From contig JAHBUW010000012.1 of NCBI GenBank assembly GCA_019637875.1, positions 1 to 64,000 on the forward strand: 64,000 nucleotides of DNA, given 5' to 3'. The notes under the pieces are model-generated. The model was not told the DNA's origin and searched no databases. It saw only the letters and a list, made by a program, of their open reading frames with translations. Source of the DNA: Pseudobdellovibrionaceae bacterium. Lineage in GTDB: Bacteria; Bdellovibrionota; Bdellovibrionia; Bdellovibrionales; Bdellovibrionaceae. Each line of letters starts with the position of its first letter. The first letter of the stretch is position 1. Both the position numbers and the translations under genes were made by a program. Shown in pieces: positions 1 through 9,306 of this stretch.

Positions 1-1
1 G

Positions 2-424
2 CTGCACGAGGGGGAGTTCCTCGAGGTGTTGGACGTCGTGAATCCGGCACCCGCAAATTTGATCTTTTTCGATCCCTATTCGCCGAAGAAAAATTCCGAC
101 ATGTGGACGCCCGAAGCGTTCGCGAAGTTGCGCGCAAAATGCGATAACGAGCGGGGCGCGCTTTTGATGACCTATAGTCGCGCGACGCCGATTCGCGTGG
201 CGCTTTTGCAGGCCGGTTTTTTCGTGGGCGCAGGCGCAGGAACGGGTTTGAAAGATGAAACCACTCAGGCTGCCACAACTCCCACGCTTTTGTCCAAAGT
301 CTTAGGCAAAGAATTCTTGGATCGCTGGAGTCGGTCGCAAACGCCCTTCCCGTACGGGCACGCCGGTCAGGATCTCGGGGCTTTGCGCGCGGAGCTGGAA
401 GCTCATCCCCAATTTAATTCATGA
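2..424 (+). CDS. MnmC-like tRNA methyltransferase, 3' end only
   Basis: Partial gene whose start lies before the window; the frame is open from base 2. The visible 140 residues are the C-terminal part of a SAM-dependent methyltransferase of the MnmC/DUF752 type. The stretch LIFFDPYSPKKNSDMWTPE corresponds to the acidic motif plus (A/S)PxKNxxMWT signature that in MnmC contacts the wobble uridine substrate. Known MnmC finishes 5-methylaminomethyl-2-thiouridine on tRNA. The FAD-dependent oxidase domain of the two-domain enzyme is not seen here, so this may be a stand-alone methyltransferase. The stop is 30 bases before the SNF2 gene, so co-transcription is possible. The exact substrate is inferred from family only. 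Confidence 0.7.
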   Translation: MHEGEFLEVLDVVNPAPANLIFFDPYSPKKNSDMWTPEAFAKLRAKCDNERGALLMTYSRATPIRVALLQAGFFVGAGAGTGLKDETTQAATTPTLLSKVLGKEFLDRWSRSQTPFPYGHAGQDLGALRAELEAHPQFNS

Positions 425-454
425 CAGGTCGGTGCCCCTCTGGCACGCTGAGTA

Positions 455-3400
455 TTGGTGTTTTTAATTCCCTTAAGTCTTCGCGACATTTCGCTTTTGC
501 GCGAACCCAGCGAGCGCGTACCGCTCGGCGAGCGTCATGATTTCGAGGCCGGCCTTGAAATGCTGACCGACGACCGCCTGATCCGCGCGGACCTGAAGGC
601 CACCGTGATCCCGGGCGATTCCGGGGAGCTTCGCCAATTTCAGTTCTTCTGGGATGATCCGACGCAGGTGAAACCCGTTCGCGTCGAAGCGCTCGAGACG
701 CGCGTCGACGGTCCCCTTAACTTCAGCTGTTCGCACTGCGAAAAGCGGGGGCGCGCCGCCGACAGCTGTCCGCACCAATGGGCCAGTTACGTCGGCCTTT
801 TCCAATCGATGACGGCGCCGCCGGAAGACTTAAAGACGCCGCTTAAAAAGTTCGCGACCGAGCTGCGCGCGAAACTCAATGCCGCGGCTAGCGATCCCCA
901 GTCCGACGAAGCTCCCAGCGGTGATTTCGCGGACGTGCAGCTCGAGTCGCTCAGCCTGGTGCTGGACGAAACGGGTCTTCTGCAAGGGGCGTCACTTCCG
1001 CAATTTTTGAACCTCGATCTGTCCCAATTCCGTCTGACGGAGCCCGACAAGGGGCGTGAGCTTCATTCACCACGTCTTTGGAATTTGCCCGAGGTGTTCC
1101 GCAAGCGGATCATCGCGAGTTCCGGTCACCAGATGAACGAAGTGAACACGCAAAATCGCGTGACCGAGATGCTCCGCTACAATTTTTCGAACGGGATGCA
1201 GATCAACGCGAAGTTTATTTTGCGTCACCCTTTGCACCGGCGGGTTCCGGGGGATCTGCTCCCGCAGCCGCAAACGCAAGGGGCCGAAGAGGTGTTCGCG
1301 CAGTGGCCGCTTCTGCAGCGGATGGAAGGCATTTTCGTCAGCCAGAATCTGCTGGAGCCCGTGAAGGTCATGCAGGCGTTGCTCGCCACGATCGCGCGCA
1401 AGCTCGATAAGGATCAGATCAAAGTCTATCTGCAAACGCAGCACGGGGGCGCCATGGCGCTGAAGCTCGAAAGTATCGAGTTCAACCCCGAGCGCGAACT
1501 CGATTGGCGGGTCGACTTCAAAGAAAAGAAAGAACTTGAAACCGAAATCAAGTTGGTGAACTTCCGCAATGAAGAGCTGCAGTTTTTCGAAAGCTTCGCT
1601 TTGGAACCGAAGAACGGCGTCATCATCGTGCACCCCTGGCTGCGCGAATTCCAGCAGCTCGAACGGACGCTCGCGGGATTGAGCCCGGACTTGAAAATTC
1701 AAGTGCGCGGCATGCCCGTGATGGATCTGATCGGCGAGTTCGATACCAAGATCGTCCTGCGCTACTTGCGTGGACGCACGATCCCGGTGAAGGTCACCGG
1801 CGAATCGCGCACGCTTTCGGCGGATAAAAGCCTGACGGAAGTCCGTCTGGACGATCAAGGGCGTTTCTTCATTCAACACGAAGCCCGCGTCATGGGGCAG
1901 GTGAACCTGGTGCGACGAGGGTTCAGCATGCAGAGCGTGCTTTATCTTCAAGCCCTCCAGCAGGGATTGCCGTTTTTCCTGAAGTCCGAACCCAAAGATA
2001 TCGCCTCGCGCACGAGTTCGCGTCGTGACTGGGATTTGAAGCTGCTGAAACATCTGGGCATCATGCAGTACATCTTTTTCGAGGTGCTCTCTTTGCATTT
2101 CGACGGCACGCTCAGCGACGGCACGAAAGCGACGCCCGAAACGCTCTTGACCGAGCTGCACCCGAAGCTGCAGCCGCTCTTGATCGCGGGCGGTGGCGGC
2201 ACGCTCGTGAAAGATCTCGCGCTGACGGACCTGTGTTCGAAGCCGGTGCTGACCGCGTTCGATGAGTTCGTCAAAATGACCTTCCGGACGCTCTCGCAGA
2301 ACGAATCCTTCTATTCCGAATCGGGCGAGATCATCTTAGAGGGCGCGGTCGAGCGCGAATTCCGCATCATCTTCGAGCTGATCAAACGGATCGCGTGGGT
2401 GACGAAAGGCGAAGTCTTCCGCCGTTCCCGCACGGGGATTCTGCAGAAGATCACGATCCCCGAAAAAGAGGGCGATCCGCGCCTGCGCGAAACGCTTTTC
2501 CACTTCCCCGTTTCGGAGGGCTCCGAGGCCGCGTCGAATTTGCACGTGTCCATCGAATGCCTGCAGCCGCTGATCCCGTTCGGCTTCCGCATCTTCTTCC
2601 ACGACCAGCCGTTGCAAGAGCTGGGGGAAGACGAGTTCCAGGTCGACTTCGCGCTGACTTCGGAAACGGACGAACGTTTCTTCAATTGGTTCGAGCTGAA
2701 CCCCAAGTTCTTCCTGCGCGGTGAGGAAGTGAATCCCGACCAGTTCCTGAGCTTGGGCGGCGGCGGGGTCGTCGAGTACGCGGGTAAGCTCTACCTCGTG
2801 CCGCAAAAGCAGCTCCCTTCGCTGCGGCGATTGGAGAATTTCTGGAAGAAGCTTCAGAAGGGCAAAGACGGTCCCGACGGTCCCAAGAAAAAGGGACCGC
2901 AGATCTACCAATTGCCGCGTTCGCAGACGCTGGAGCTTTTGGCGCTGCGGGCCTCGGGCGTGAAACTGCGCGGAGATGAAAACTGGCAGCGCCTTTGCGA
3001 GTTTTACGACAATCTCGGTCATGTTTCGCGCGACTTGAAATTGCCGGCGTCGACGACGGCCGAACTCAAAGAGTACCAGAAGGCCGGCGTGCGCTGGTTG
3101 CAGGATCTGTATCAGCTGCATCTGGGCGCGCTCTTGGCCGACGACATGGGCTTGGGAAAGACGCTCCAGACGCTCGCGTTCATGGACGACCTGCGGGACA
3201 AAGGCGAGCTCGGCCAAGCGCTACTCGTCGTGCCGTCCAGTTTGATCTTCAACTGGGAGCAAGAGGTCGCGAAATTCACGCCGAAGCTGCCGCTGCGGGT
3301 TTTTTCGGCGAAGGACCAAGATCGTTTGGGAAAGGCCTTCGCGCGCGGCGAATCCCAGGTCGTGATCACGACTTACGGGCTGCTCATGGAGCACGGTCAG

Positions 3401-4483
3401 TTCTTCAGTCAATACCGTTGGAAGATCTTGGTCTTCGATGAAGCGCAGAACCTGAAAAATATCACGACCAAACGCACGAGCGCGGCCCGCGCGTTGACCG
3501 CGCAGTTTAAGATCTGCCTGACGGGAACGCCCATGGAAAACCACTACGGCGAGTTCTATTCGCTCGTGGATCTTTTGGTGCCGGGAAGTTTGGGAAAGAT
3601 CGACGATTTCCGTCGCAAGTTCGTGAACACCGAAATGGTCACGCGCGAAGAGATCGACGATCTGAAACTGAAAATTCGCCCGCTGCTTCTGCGCCGGACA
3701 AAAAAAGAGATCCTCGATCAGCTGCCCGAAAAGCAAGAGACCAAAGTCAGCATCGCGTTCGAGGACAAACAAAAGCAGATCTACCGCGACATCGCGCTGT
3801 CTTACAATCAACGCGTCCAGGAAACGATGAAGGTCGAAGGCGAAGCGAGCGTGCAGTTGCAGATGCTGACCGCGCTGCTGCGTCTGCGTCAGGCGTGTTC
3901 GGATCCGGCGGCTTTACCGAACGTGAAATACGATAAAGTCCCGCCGAAACTGGAAACCTTGATCGATTCGTTGGGTGAGATCGTCGAAAGCGGCGAGAGC
4001 GCGCTCGTGTTCACGCAGTTTTTGCAGACGCTCGAACATACGGAAAGCCTGCTCAAAGCGCAGGGGATTCCGGTTTTCGTTCTGCACGGGGGCGTCCCGA
4101 CCAAACAGCGCCAAAAACTGCTGGGTGATTTTCACGCGCTGAAAGGCGGCGGCGTGATGCTGATGACGCTGAAGACGGGCGGCGTGGGTCTGAACCTCAC
4201 CAAGGCGAGCTACGTTTTCCATCTGGAGCCGTGGTGGAACCCCTCGGTGGAAAATCAGGCGACGGACCGGGCGCACCGTCTGGGGCAAAACCGCGCGGTG
4301 CAGGTCTTCCGCTACATCATGCACGAGTCCCTCGAAGAAAAGATCGAGCTCCTCAAAGAACGTAAGGACCGCAAGTTCCAGGCGCTGTTCACCAGCACCG
4401 AAAAAGAGGTCGAAGTGGGGTCGGGCGGGGCTTCACTTTCCAAAGCCGATTTCGATATGCTTTTGGGAATCGGGGACGGCTAA
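455..4483 (+). CDS. SWIM-zinc-finger SNF2-family helicase
   Basis: Large DNA translocase of the bacterial SWI2/SNF2 (HepA/RapA-like) group, 1342 residues. A SWIM zinc finger is visible near residues 92-107 (C-x2-C ... C-x-H). The middle 700 residues have no motif I recognise. The SNF2 ATPase follows at about 860-1160, with Walker A MGLGKT near 900 and DEAQ near 994. The helicase C-terminal domain is at about 1180-1310, ending in the motif VI region RAHRLGQ. Family members remodel protein-DNA or polymerase-DNA complexes; the partner here is unknown. The first codon is TTG at 455 or GTG at 458; neither has a clear ribosome-binding site, so the start is uncertain. The next gene begins 3 bases after the stop. 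Confidence 0.93.
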   Translation: MVFLIPLSLRDISLLREPSERVPLGERHDFEAGLEMLTDDRLIRADLKATVIPGDSGELRQFQFFWDDPTQVKPVRVEALETRVDGPLNFSCSHCEKRGRAADSCPHQWASYVGLFQSMTAPPEDLKTPLKKFATELRAKLNAAASDPQSDEAPSGDFADVQLESLSLVLDETGLLQGASLPQFLNLDLSQFRLTEPDKGRELHSPRLWNLPEVFRKRIIASSGHQMNEVNTQNRVTEMLRYNFSNGMQINAKFILRHPLHRRVPGDLLPQPQTQGAEEVFAQWPLLQRMEGIFVSQNLLEPVKVMQALLATIARKLDKDQIKVYLQTQHGGAMALKLESIEFNPERELDWRVDFKEKKELETEIKLVNFRNEELQFFESFALEPKNGVIIVHPWLREFQQLERTLAGLSPDLKIQVRGMPVMDLIGEFDTKIVLRYLRGRTIPVKVTGESRTLSADKSLTEVRLDDQGRFFIQHEARVMGQVNLVRRGFSMQSVLYLQALQQGLPFFLKSEPKDIASRTSSRRDWDLKLLKHLGIMQYIFFEVLSLHFDGTLSDGTKATPETLLTELHPKLQPLLIAGGGGTLVKDLALTDLCSKPVLTAFDEFVKMTFRTLSQNESFYSESGEIILEGAVEREFRIIFELIKRIAWVTKGEVFRRSRTGILQKITIPEKEGDPRLRETLFHFPVSEGSEAASNLHVSIECLQPLIPFGFRIFFHDQPLQELGEDEFQVDFALTSETDERFFNWFELNPKFFLRGEEVNPDQFLSLGGGGVVEYAGKLYLVPQKQLPSLRRLENFWKKLQKGKDGPDGPKKKGPQIYQLPRSQTLELLALRASGVKLRGDENWQRLCEFYDNLGHVSRDLKLPASTTAELKEYQKAGVRWLQDLYQLHLGALLADDMGLGKTLQTLAFMDDLRDKGELGQALLVVPSSLIFNWEQEVAKFTPKLPLRVFSAKDQDRLGKAFARGESQVVITTYGLLMEHGQFFSQYRWKILVFDEAQNLKNITTKRTSAARALTAQFKICLTGTPMENHYGEFYSLVDLLVPGSLGKIDDFRRKFVNTEMVTREEIDDLKLKIRPLLLRRTKKEILDQLPEKQETKVSIAFEDKQKQIYRDIALSYNQRVQETMKVEGEASVQLQMLTALLRLRQACSDPAALPNVKYDKVPPKLETLIDSLGEIVESGESALVFTQFLQTLEHTESLLKAQGIPVFVLHGGVPTKQRQKLLGDFHALKGGGVMLMTLKTGGVGLNLTKASYVFHLEPWWNPSVENQATDRAHRLGQNRAVQVFRYIMHESLEEKIELLKERKDRKFQALFTSTEKEVEVGSGGASLSKADFDMLLGIGDG

Positions 4484-4486
4484 ATC

Positions 4487-6040
4487 ATGGCCGCAATGTC
4501 GACCGCCTTCATCTTCGCCTACCGCGCGCTTTCGGTCTTGCGCGTTCTGTTCGTCGTCCTGAGCCTCAGTTTACTTCCCGGATTGATCGAGAATTTGGTT
4601 TTGCCCTATTCGGAGGATTTCGGTTCACTCGATAATTCCCGAGTGAACGGTCAGTGGGCGCGTCTGCACGCGCAGCTCGAGAGCCCTAGAAATTTCGCGG
4701 GCCTCGATGATGAGGGCCGCCGACGAGTCCTGACCGCCTGCCAATTGACGGCGCAAAGTTTATGGAGCCTGGACCGCGCGATCGCGGGCGAAATGCACGC
4801 GGATCAGGGGCGGCGTAAAGAGATCCGCGAGATGATCTTGAATCTCGCCGAAACGGTGCTGAAACCTTCACTGCATTTCGCGCCGGAAGTCACGGCGACA
4901 CGATTTCCCGCGGGCGGGTACTCGGCGTATTACGGTCCCGTGAACGTGGTCCTCGTGGTGCATCGGCTTTTGACCGGAAATTCCCGTTGGGATCGCGAAA
5001 TCGAAGGGATTTCGACCTACCTTTGGCGCGAAAGTCTGCGTTGGCCTTCGGGTTTGATTCCGCCGCTCGCTCCCGCCGCGCAAGCTGCGGCTTTCATCGC
5101 GGATCAAGCCGTCGTGCTGTTCGCGATGAGTTTGGTTCAGGATCTGAAGAGGGCGCCGTCGCCTCCGGCCGAACCGCGCTGGTCCCCGGCGCCGAAACCC
5201 GTGGCGAAAAATCCGCGCCCCAAGAAGAAGGCGAAAACGGAGCCGATTCCAGGGCAGGTCGGGGCGACTCCCGTCGTTCCGTCGCTTCCCGAAAATCCGC
5301 GTCGTCCTTGGCGTCTGCCCGAAGGCGCGGTCACGCCGCTACACGCGTTCGCGCAGGCGCTCGCGCAAAATCCCGTGAGTCGGCGCAGCGGACTTTATCC
5401 GGCCGGTCTCAATCACGAGCATGCCGATTTGCCGCGGGGGTCTTCGACGGCCTACGCATTGATTCATTTGGCGCGCCCGATGCCCGAAGGGGCCGAGGCC
5501 ATGTACACGAACTTCCGGTCGCAGATGTTTCGTCGCGCGGCCGTGGGGGGCGGCTTTCGGGAGTGGCCGGTCGGACTGGAGCGGGGGCGCGATGCCGACT
5601 CGGGGTTGATTTTTTGGGATATCGGCATGGCTTCGTCCGTTTACGGTTTGGCCAGCGCGCGTCGGTTCGGGGACGTCGACTCTTACGACGCGATTTTGCG
5701 TTTCACCAATTGGATCGGCGGGTATTGGGAGTTCGGTCAGGGGCGGCGTTACCTGTTGATCGATCTGCCGCTGGCGCTGATGAAAGGTCTTCGGCCCGGA
5801 TCCCGCGGAAGTTACGAGGCCCTGCAGTTCTTGGCGGACGCCCGGCTATTTCGCGCATTCACCCTGGTCCCGGAAGTTCGACGCGGGGGCGAAGACGGGC
5901 GTTACCGGGATCGTCGGTGGCCGTGGACCGAGGCCATCCTGCTGATTTTGGGGGTGACGGGCTGTTTTACCGCGACCCAAGCCCGTCGACGCATCGACGA
6001 TTGGTTGAATCGTCGTGAGCACCGCGCGCCATCGCTTTGA
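4487..6040 (+). CDS. Membrane protein of unknown function
   Basis: I do not recognise this 517-residue protein. It has a hydrophobic segment near the N-terminus (about residues 8-30, likely an uncleaved anchor) and a second near 480-500 followed by a short basic tail. Between them is a soluble region split by a Pro/Ala/Lys-rich linker at about 220-275, so two domains probably lie on the same side of the membrane. It starts 3 bases after the SNF2 stop and is almost certainly co-transcribed with it. Composition matches the backbone. No enzymatic motif was seen. Confidence 0.8.
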   Translation: MAAMSTAFIFAYRALSVLRVLFVVLSLSLLPGLIENLVLPYSEDFGSLDNSRVNGQWARLHAQLESPRNFAGLDDEGRRRVLTACQLTAQSLWSLDRAIAGEMHADQGRRKEIREMILNLAETVLKPSLHFAPEVTATRFPAGGYSAYYGPVNVVLVVHRLLTGNSRWDREIEGISTYLWRESLRWPSGLIPPLAPAAQAAAFIADQAVVLFAMSLVQDLKRAPSPPAEPRWSPAPKPVAKNPRPKKKAKTEPIPGQVGATPVVPSLPENPRRPWRLPEGAVTPLHAFAQALAQNPVSRRSGLYPAGLNHEHADLPRGSSTAYALIHLARPMPEGAEAMYTNFRSQMFRRAAVGGGFREWPVGLERGRDADSGLIFWDIGMASSVYGLASARRFGDVDSYDAILRFTNWIGGYWEFGQGRRYLLIDLPLALMKGLRPGSRGSYEALQFLADARLFRAFTLVPEVRRGGEDGRYRDRRWPWTEAILLILGVTGCFTATQARRRIDDWLNRREHRAPSL

Positions 6041-6110
6041 CCGCTTGCGCTTTGCCGTTTCGGGTGAATAGGATTCACGCACAACCAATCTGAAACTCCC
6101 GGGGGGGAAC

Positions 6111-7175
6111 ATGGCATACGGATATGCTGGATGTTGGGCCGCAGTGATTTTGCTCGTGACGGGTCTTGCGCAAGCGAAGCCGGTTCCGCAAAAAAGCTTA
6201 AGTCCTGAGCGCATTCAAGTTCTGAAGTCCTATCACCAAAAACTGAACGCTTCGCCGCTTTTGCGGACGCCGATCCCGGCGACCACGCCCGAGCGCCCCT
6301 TCTCTGAACTGGAGGAAGCGGGTTACCTGTTCTTCAGCTCGAACATGAACTACAACTCGCGGATCGCGAAACACGAAATGGCGAAGAATCTTCCCGCCGG
6401 CGTGACGCTCGTCATTTTCACCGAGCCCGGAACGGATGCCGCGCGCATTCGCCGTGAGTATCAAGGTCTGATCGAACCCGAGCGCCTGAAAGTCGTGGAA
6501 CTCGAAGACGCCTCCAGCGGTTTCTGGACCCGCGACGGTTTCCCCGTGCCGATCTGGGGCGTGGATCGCGGCATGAACCTGGTGGGCGCGAAGTACTACC
6601 ACGGTTTCGAGCCGGACGAAGCGGTCAGCGGTTGGTTCGGTGGACGTCTTTCGGAGCATCGCTATTTCTTCGAGGGCGGAAACTTCGTGACGAACGATCA
6701 AGGCGACTGCCTGACGATCGATAACGAGCTTTCGGTCGATATTCCCGACAGCATTTTCCAAACCATGTATGGTTGCCGCAAGCTGGTGCGCTTCCCGCAC
6801 GAAAAAGGGATCGGTCACGCCGATGAATCGCTGAAGTTCGTCACCAGCGACACGGTCATCACCGACAGCGCCAACTATCAAAAGACGCTCGAAAGCCACG
6901 GCTACAAAGTGATCCGCGTTCCGCGCCCGCAGCGCAAGTACGAAACCTACATCAATTCGCTGCTCGTGAACGGGACGATTTACGTGCCGATCTTCAATCA
7001 GAAAACCGATGACGAGGCGCTCAAGGTCTACCGCGACGCGGGCTTCACGGTGATCCCGATCGAAACCATTCAGCTGGCGAACAACGGTCTGGGCAGCATC
7101 CACTGCATCACCATGACTTACCCGCCGGCGCCGTTCGAGATGCTGTTGAAACGTCTGGGCGCGCGCGAGCTCTAA
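6111..7175 (+). CDS. Secreted agmatine/peptidyl-arginine deiminase family protein
   Basis: A 354-residue member of the guanidino-modifying superfamily (Porphyromonas-type peptidyl-arginine deiminase and agmatine deiminase). The expected catalytic set is present: TRDGF near residue 143, GHADE near 235 and HCITM near 331, the last holding the nucleophilic cysteine. The first 23 residues form a typical signal peptide ending ALAQA-like (LAQAKP), so the enzyme acts outside the cytoplasm. Agmatine deiminases are cytoplasmic, so export favours arginine residues of proteins or an external guanidine as substrate; this is inference. A good ribosome-binding site (GGGGGG, about 6 bases before ATG) supports the start. 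It is monocistronic and converges on ogt. Confidence 0.85.
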   Translation: MAYGYAGCWAAVILLVTGLAQAKPVPQKSLSPERIQVLKSYHQKLNASPLLRTPIPATTPERPFSELEEAGYLFFSSNMNYNSRIAKHEMAKNLPAGVTLVIFTEPGTDAARIRREYQGLIEPERLKVVELEDASSGFWTRDGFPVPIWGVDRGMNLVGAKYYHGFEPDEAVSGWFGGRLSEHRYFFEGGNFVTNDQGDCLTIDNELSVDIPDSIFQTMYGCRKLVRFPHEKGIGHADESLKFVTSDTVITDSANYQKTLESHGYKVIRVPRPQRKYETYINSLLVNGTIYVPIFNQKTDDEALKVYRDAGFTVIPIETIQLANNGLGSIHCITMTYPPAPFEMLLKRLGAREL

Positions 7176-7202
7176 AGCTCACGGCGGTCCGCTTTGCGCG
7201 AG

Positions 7203-7694
7203 CTAAGGCTCACGACCCTCAAGGCGAAGGAGGTACTCCTTCGCCGATATTCCGCCGGCGAATCCCGTCAGCGCCCCGTTGGAGCCGATCACGCGGTGAC
7301 AGGGGACGATGATCGATAAGGGATTTCGACCGTTGGCCGCACCCACCGCCCGTGAAGCGGTGGGTTTTTTTATTTGGCGCGCGATTTCGGCGTAGCTGCG
7401 GGTTTCCCCGAACGGGATGGTCGCGAGCGCCCGCCAGACCGATTTTTGAAACTCGGTGCCGTGGGGATCGAGGGCGACGCCGAAGGACCGGCGTCGTCCG
7501 GCGAAGTACTCGCGCAGCTCTGCGGCCGCCTGGCGCAAGTGGGGATTGGCATCGTGCCCGGGGAGCGGCTCGCTCGCGAAGCGCACGCGGCCTTCGCGAT
7601 CCTCGGGCCAAAGCACCGCGACCAGACCTTGGGGGCTGGCCACCAGACGAAGGGGACCGACCGGACTTTGCAGGGTCGAAATATGCAGTTCCAT
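7203..7694 (-). CDS. ogt: Methylated-DNA-protein cysteine methyltransferase
   Basis: Suicidal repair protein that takes the alkyl group from O6-alkylguanine in DNA onto its own cysteine. The diagnostic IVPCHRV motif is present near residue 130, followed by GFAGG. At 163 residues it is the size of Ogt, with no extra domain. I chose the ATG at 7694: it is preceded by AGAGGAAA at a normal distance and lies 2 bases after the stop of the Ada-AlkA gene, whereas the longer frame would overlap that gene by 80 bases. The two genes form an alkylation-damage operon, so expression is probably controlled by the upstream Ada-like protein. Confidence 0.93.
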   Translation of the reverse strand: MELHISTLQSPVGPLRLVASPQGLVAVLWPEDREGRVRFASEPLPGHDANPHLRQAAAELREYFAGRRRSFGVALDPHGTEFQKSVWRALATIPFGETRSYAEIARQIKKPTASRAVGAANGRNPLSIIVPCHRVIGSNGALTGFAGGISAKEYLLRLEGREP

Positions 7695-7696
7695 CT

Positions 7697-9163
7697 TCAG
7701 CGTTTCCTCTTTCCGGTTTGAGAGAGCGTTTGGGCGTAAAGATGCCACAGGTGAATGGCGGCGTAGGCGCGCCAAGGCCGTAACTTTTCGGTTTCGAGTC
7801 CGGGATGTCGCTCAAGGGCGCGCTTCAAAATCAAATCCGTACCGGGAAAGGCATCGGGATCACCTAACGCCCGCAGCGCCATGTATTCCGCGGACCACTC
7901 GCCGATGCCCGAGATCTGGCGCAATCGATTTTTGAATCCGGCGAAATCCGCGCCTTCTTCAATCAACAAATCACCACGGGCGATGAGGCCCGCGATTTCG
8001 CGGATCGCGCTTTTGCGTTTGGCGGTCGTGCGGAGGCGGTTCATCTTCGCGCGTTGCAGGATTTCGGGCGACGGAAAGCGTCGCGCTTCGGGATGTCCTT
8101 CGACCGGCGTGCCGTACTCGCGCACGAGATCCCCCATGAGTTCGCGCGCGAAGGCGACCGAAACGAGCTGCCCCAGCACGGTGCCGATCATCGCCTCGTG
8201 GGCCGAGAACGCGCGGGTTACCCGCAGGCCCGGGGCTTTGCGGACCAAGGGGCCCAGCGTCGGGTCTTGATGAAAATGCGCTTCGATCCACAAGGGATCG
8301 GAATCCAGATCGAACATCCGCCGGACCTTTTGCGCCAGCGCGAAAAGGGGCGTGGGGTCGTCCGTCCAAACTTTCAAGGCGAGCGCGTTCTCGGCGGCCA
8401 GGTTGCTGACCTGAAACCAACCCTGGGCGAACGCGCGGGCGTAGGTGACGTCGTCGATGAACTCGACTCCGGGGATCTGATGGTGGCGGAAATATCCCAG
8501 GGCGTGCGCCCAGTCGAAAGGGGGACGGTAAGCGAGTTTCAAAACGAAGGCGCCCGCCTCGGATTTCGGTTGGCCCCGGTGCGTGCGCGGCGACTCTTTG
8601 AATCTTTCAAGGAAGGCGTCGTTGAAACGTCGAAGCGAGCCGAAGCCCGCGGCCAAGCAGACCTCCGTCATGGGAAGTTCGGTTTCGCGAACGAGCTTGC
8701 GCGCGAAGTTCAAACGTTGGTCGCGCATGATTTTTTTCGGGCTTTGTCCCAGCTCTTTCTCGAAGAGTCGACGCAGGTGTCGGGCCGAGACGCCGAAGCC
8801 TTCGGCGAAGTCCTCTTCGCTTTCCAGGAGGCGGAGGGGATCGTGAATCGCGCGCAACGCGCGTTGCACGAGGGCCGAAGTGCCAAGCCAAGCGGGCGAA
8901 GCGGGGGCGGCTTCGGGACGGCAGCGTTGGCAGGGTCGGTAACCGGCGGCCTCGGCCTTGGAGGACATATCGAAAATCTCGATGTTTTTCATCAAGGGCT
9001 GGGCGGGACAAATGGAACGGCAATAGATGCCGGTGGTTCTCACCGCCATAAAAAGACGTCCGTCAAATCGCGGATCGCGCCGACGGATGGCGGCGGCCTC
9101 CGCCGGGGTCGGGCGTCGTCCGGAGAGGGGGATTTGACGTTGCGGAGTCTGTCTTTGGGCCAC
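7697..9163 (-). CDS. Ada-AlkA fusion: DNA-3-methyladenine glycosylase with regulatory domain
   Basis: A 488-residue fusion. Residues 27-85 are the Ada zinc domain with four cysteines (C48, C52, C78, C81) that accepts methyl groups from phosphotriesters. Residues about 95-195 are an AraC-type helix-turn-helix. Residues about 210-480 are an AlkA glycosylase with the helix-hairpin-helix GIGEWSAEY and the catalytic aspartate in FPGTDLI. Proteins of this layout both excise alkylated bases and activate the adaptive response. The O6-methylguanine transferase half of classical Ada is absent and is supplied by the next gene. The protein probably autoregulates the operon from the region 9164-9306, which is shared with the divergent hsp20 gene. 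Confidence 0.93.
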   Translation of the reverse strand: MAQRQTPQRQIPLSGRRPTPAEAAAIRRRDPRFDGRLFMAVRTTGIYCRSICPAQPLMKNIEIFDMSSKAEAAGYRPCQRCRPEAAPASPAWLGTSALVQRALRAIHDPLRLLESEEDFAEGFGVSARHLRRLFEKELGQSPKKIMRDQRLNFARKLVRETELPMTEVCLAAGFGSLRRFNDAFLERFKESPRTHRGQPKSEAGAFVLKLAYRPPFDWAHALGYFRHHQIPGVEFIDDVTYARAFAQGWFQVSNLAAENALALKVWTDDPTPLFALAQKVRRMFDLDSDPLWIEAHFHQDPTLGPLVRKAPGLRVTRAFSAHEAMIGTVLGQLVSVAFARELMGDLVREYGTPVEGHPEARRFPSPEILQRAKMNRLRTTAKRKSAIREIAGLIARGDLLIEEGADFAGFKNRLRQISGIGEWSAEYMALRALGDPDAFPGTDLILKRALERHPGLETEKLRPWRAYAAIHLWHLYAQTLSQTGKRKR

Positions 9164-9236
9164 GGCGACAACCTAACCGAAGTCCTGCGAAAAAACTCGC
9201 CATTTTCGGACATGGTCAAAAAAATGCGGGGACCGC

Positions 9237-9265
9237 CTTGACGAAATTTCGAGGGCTCCCAAATT
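9237..9265 (+). promoter_or_regulatory. Candidate heat-shock (sigma-32-type) promoter of hsp20
   Basis: CTTGAC at 9237-9242 and CCCAAATT at 9258-9265 are spaced 15 bases apart and resemble the sigma-32 consensus CTTGAA / CCCCATNT. They end about 40 bases before the ATG of the small heat-shock gene. The match is partial and no transcript evidence is available. Confidence 0.4.
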
Positions 9266-9306
9266 GATGACGTGGACGAGAAGTCCCGAATCAGAGAAAA
9301 GGAGAA

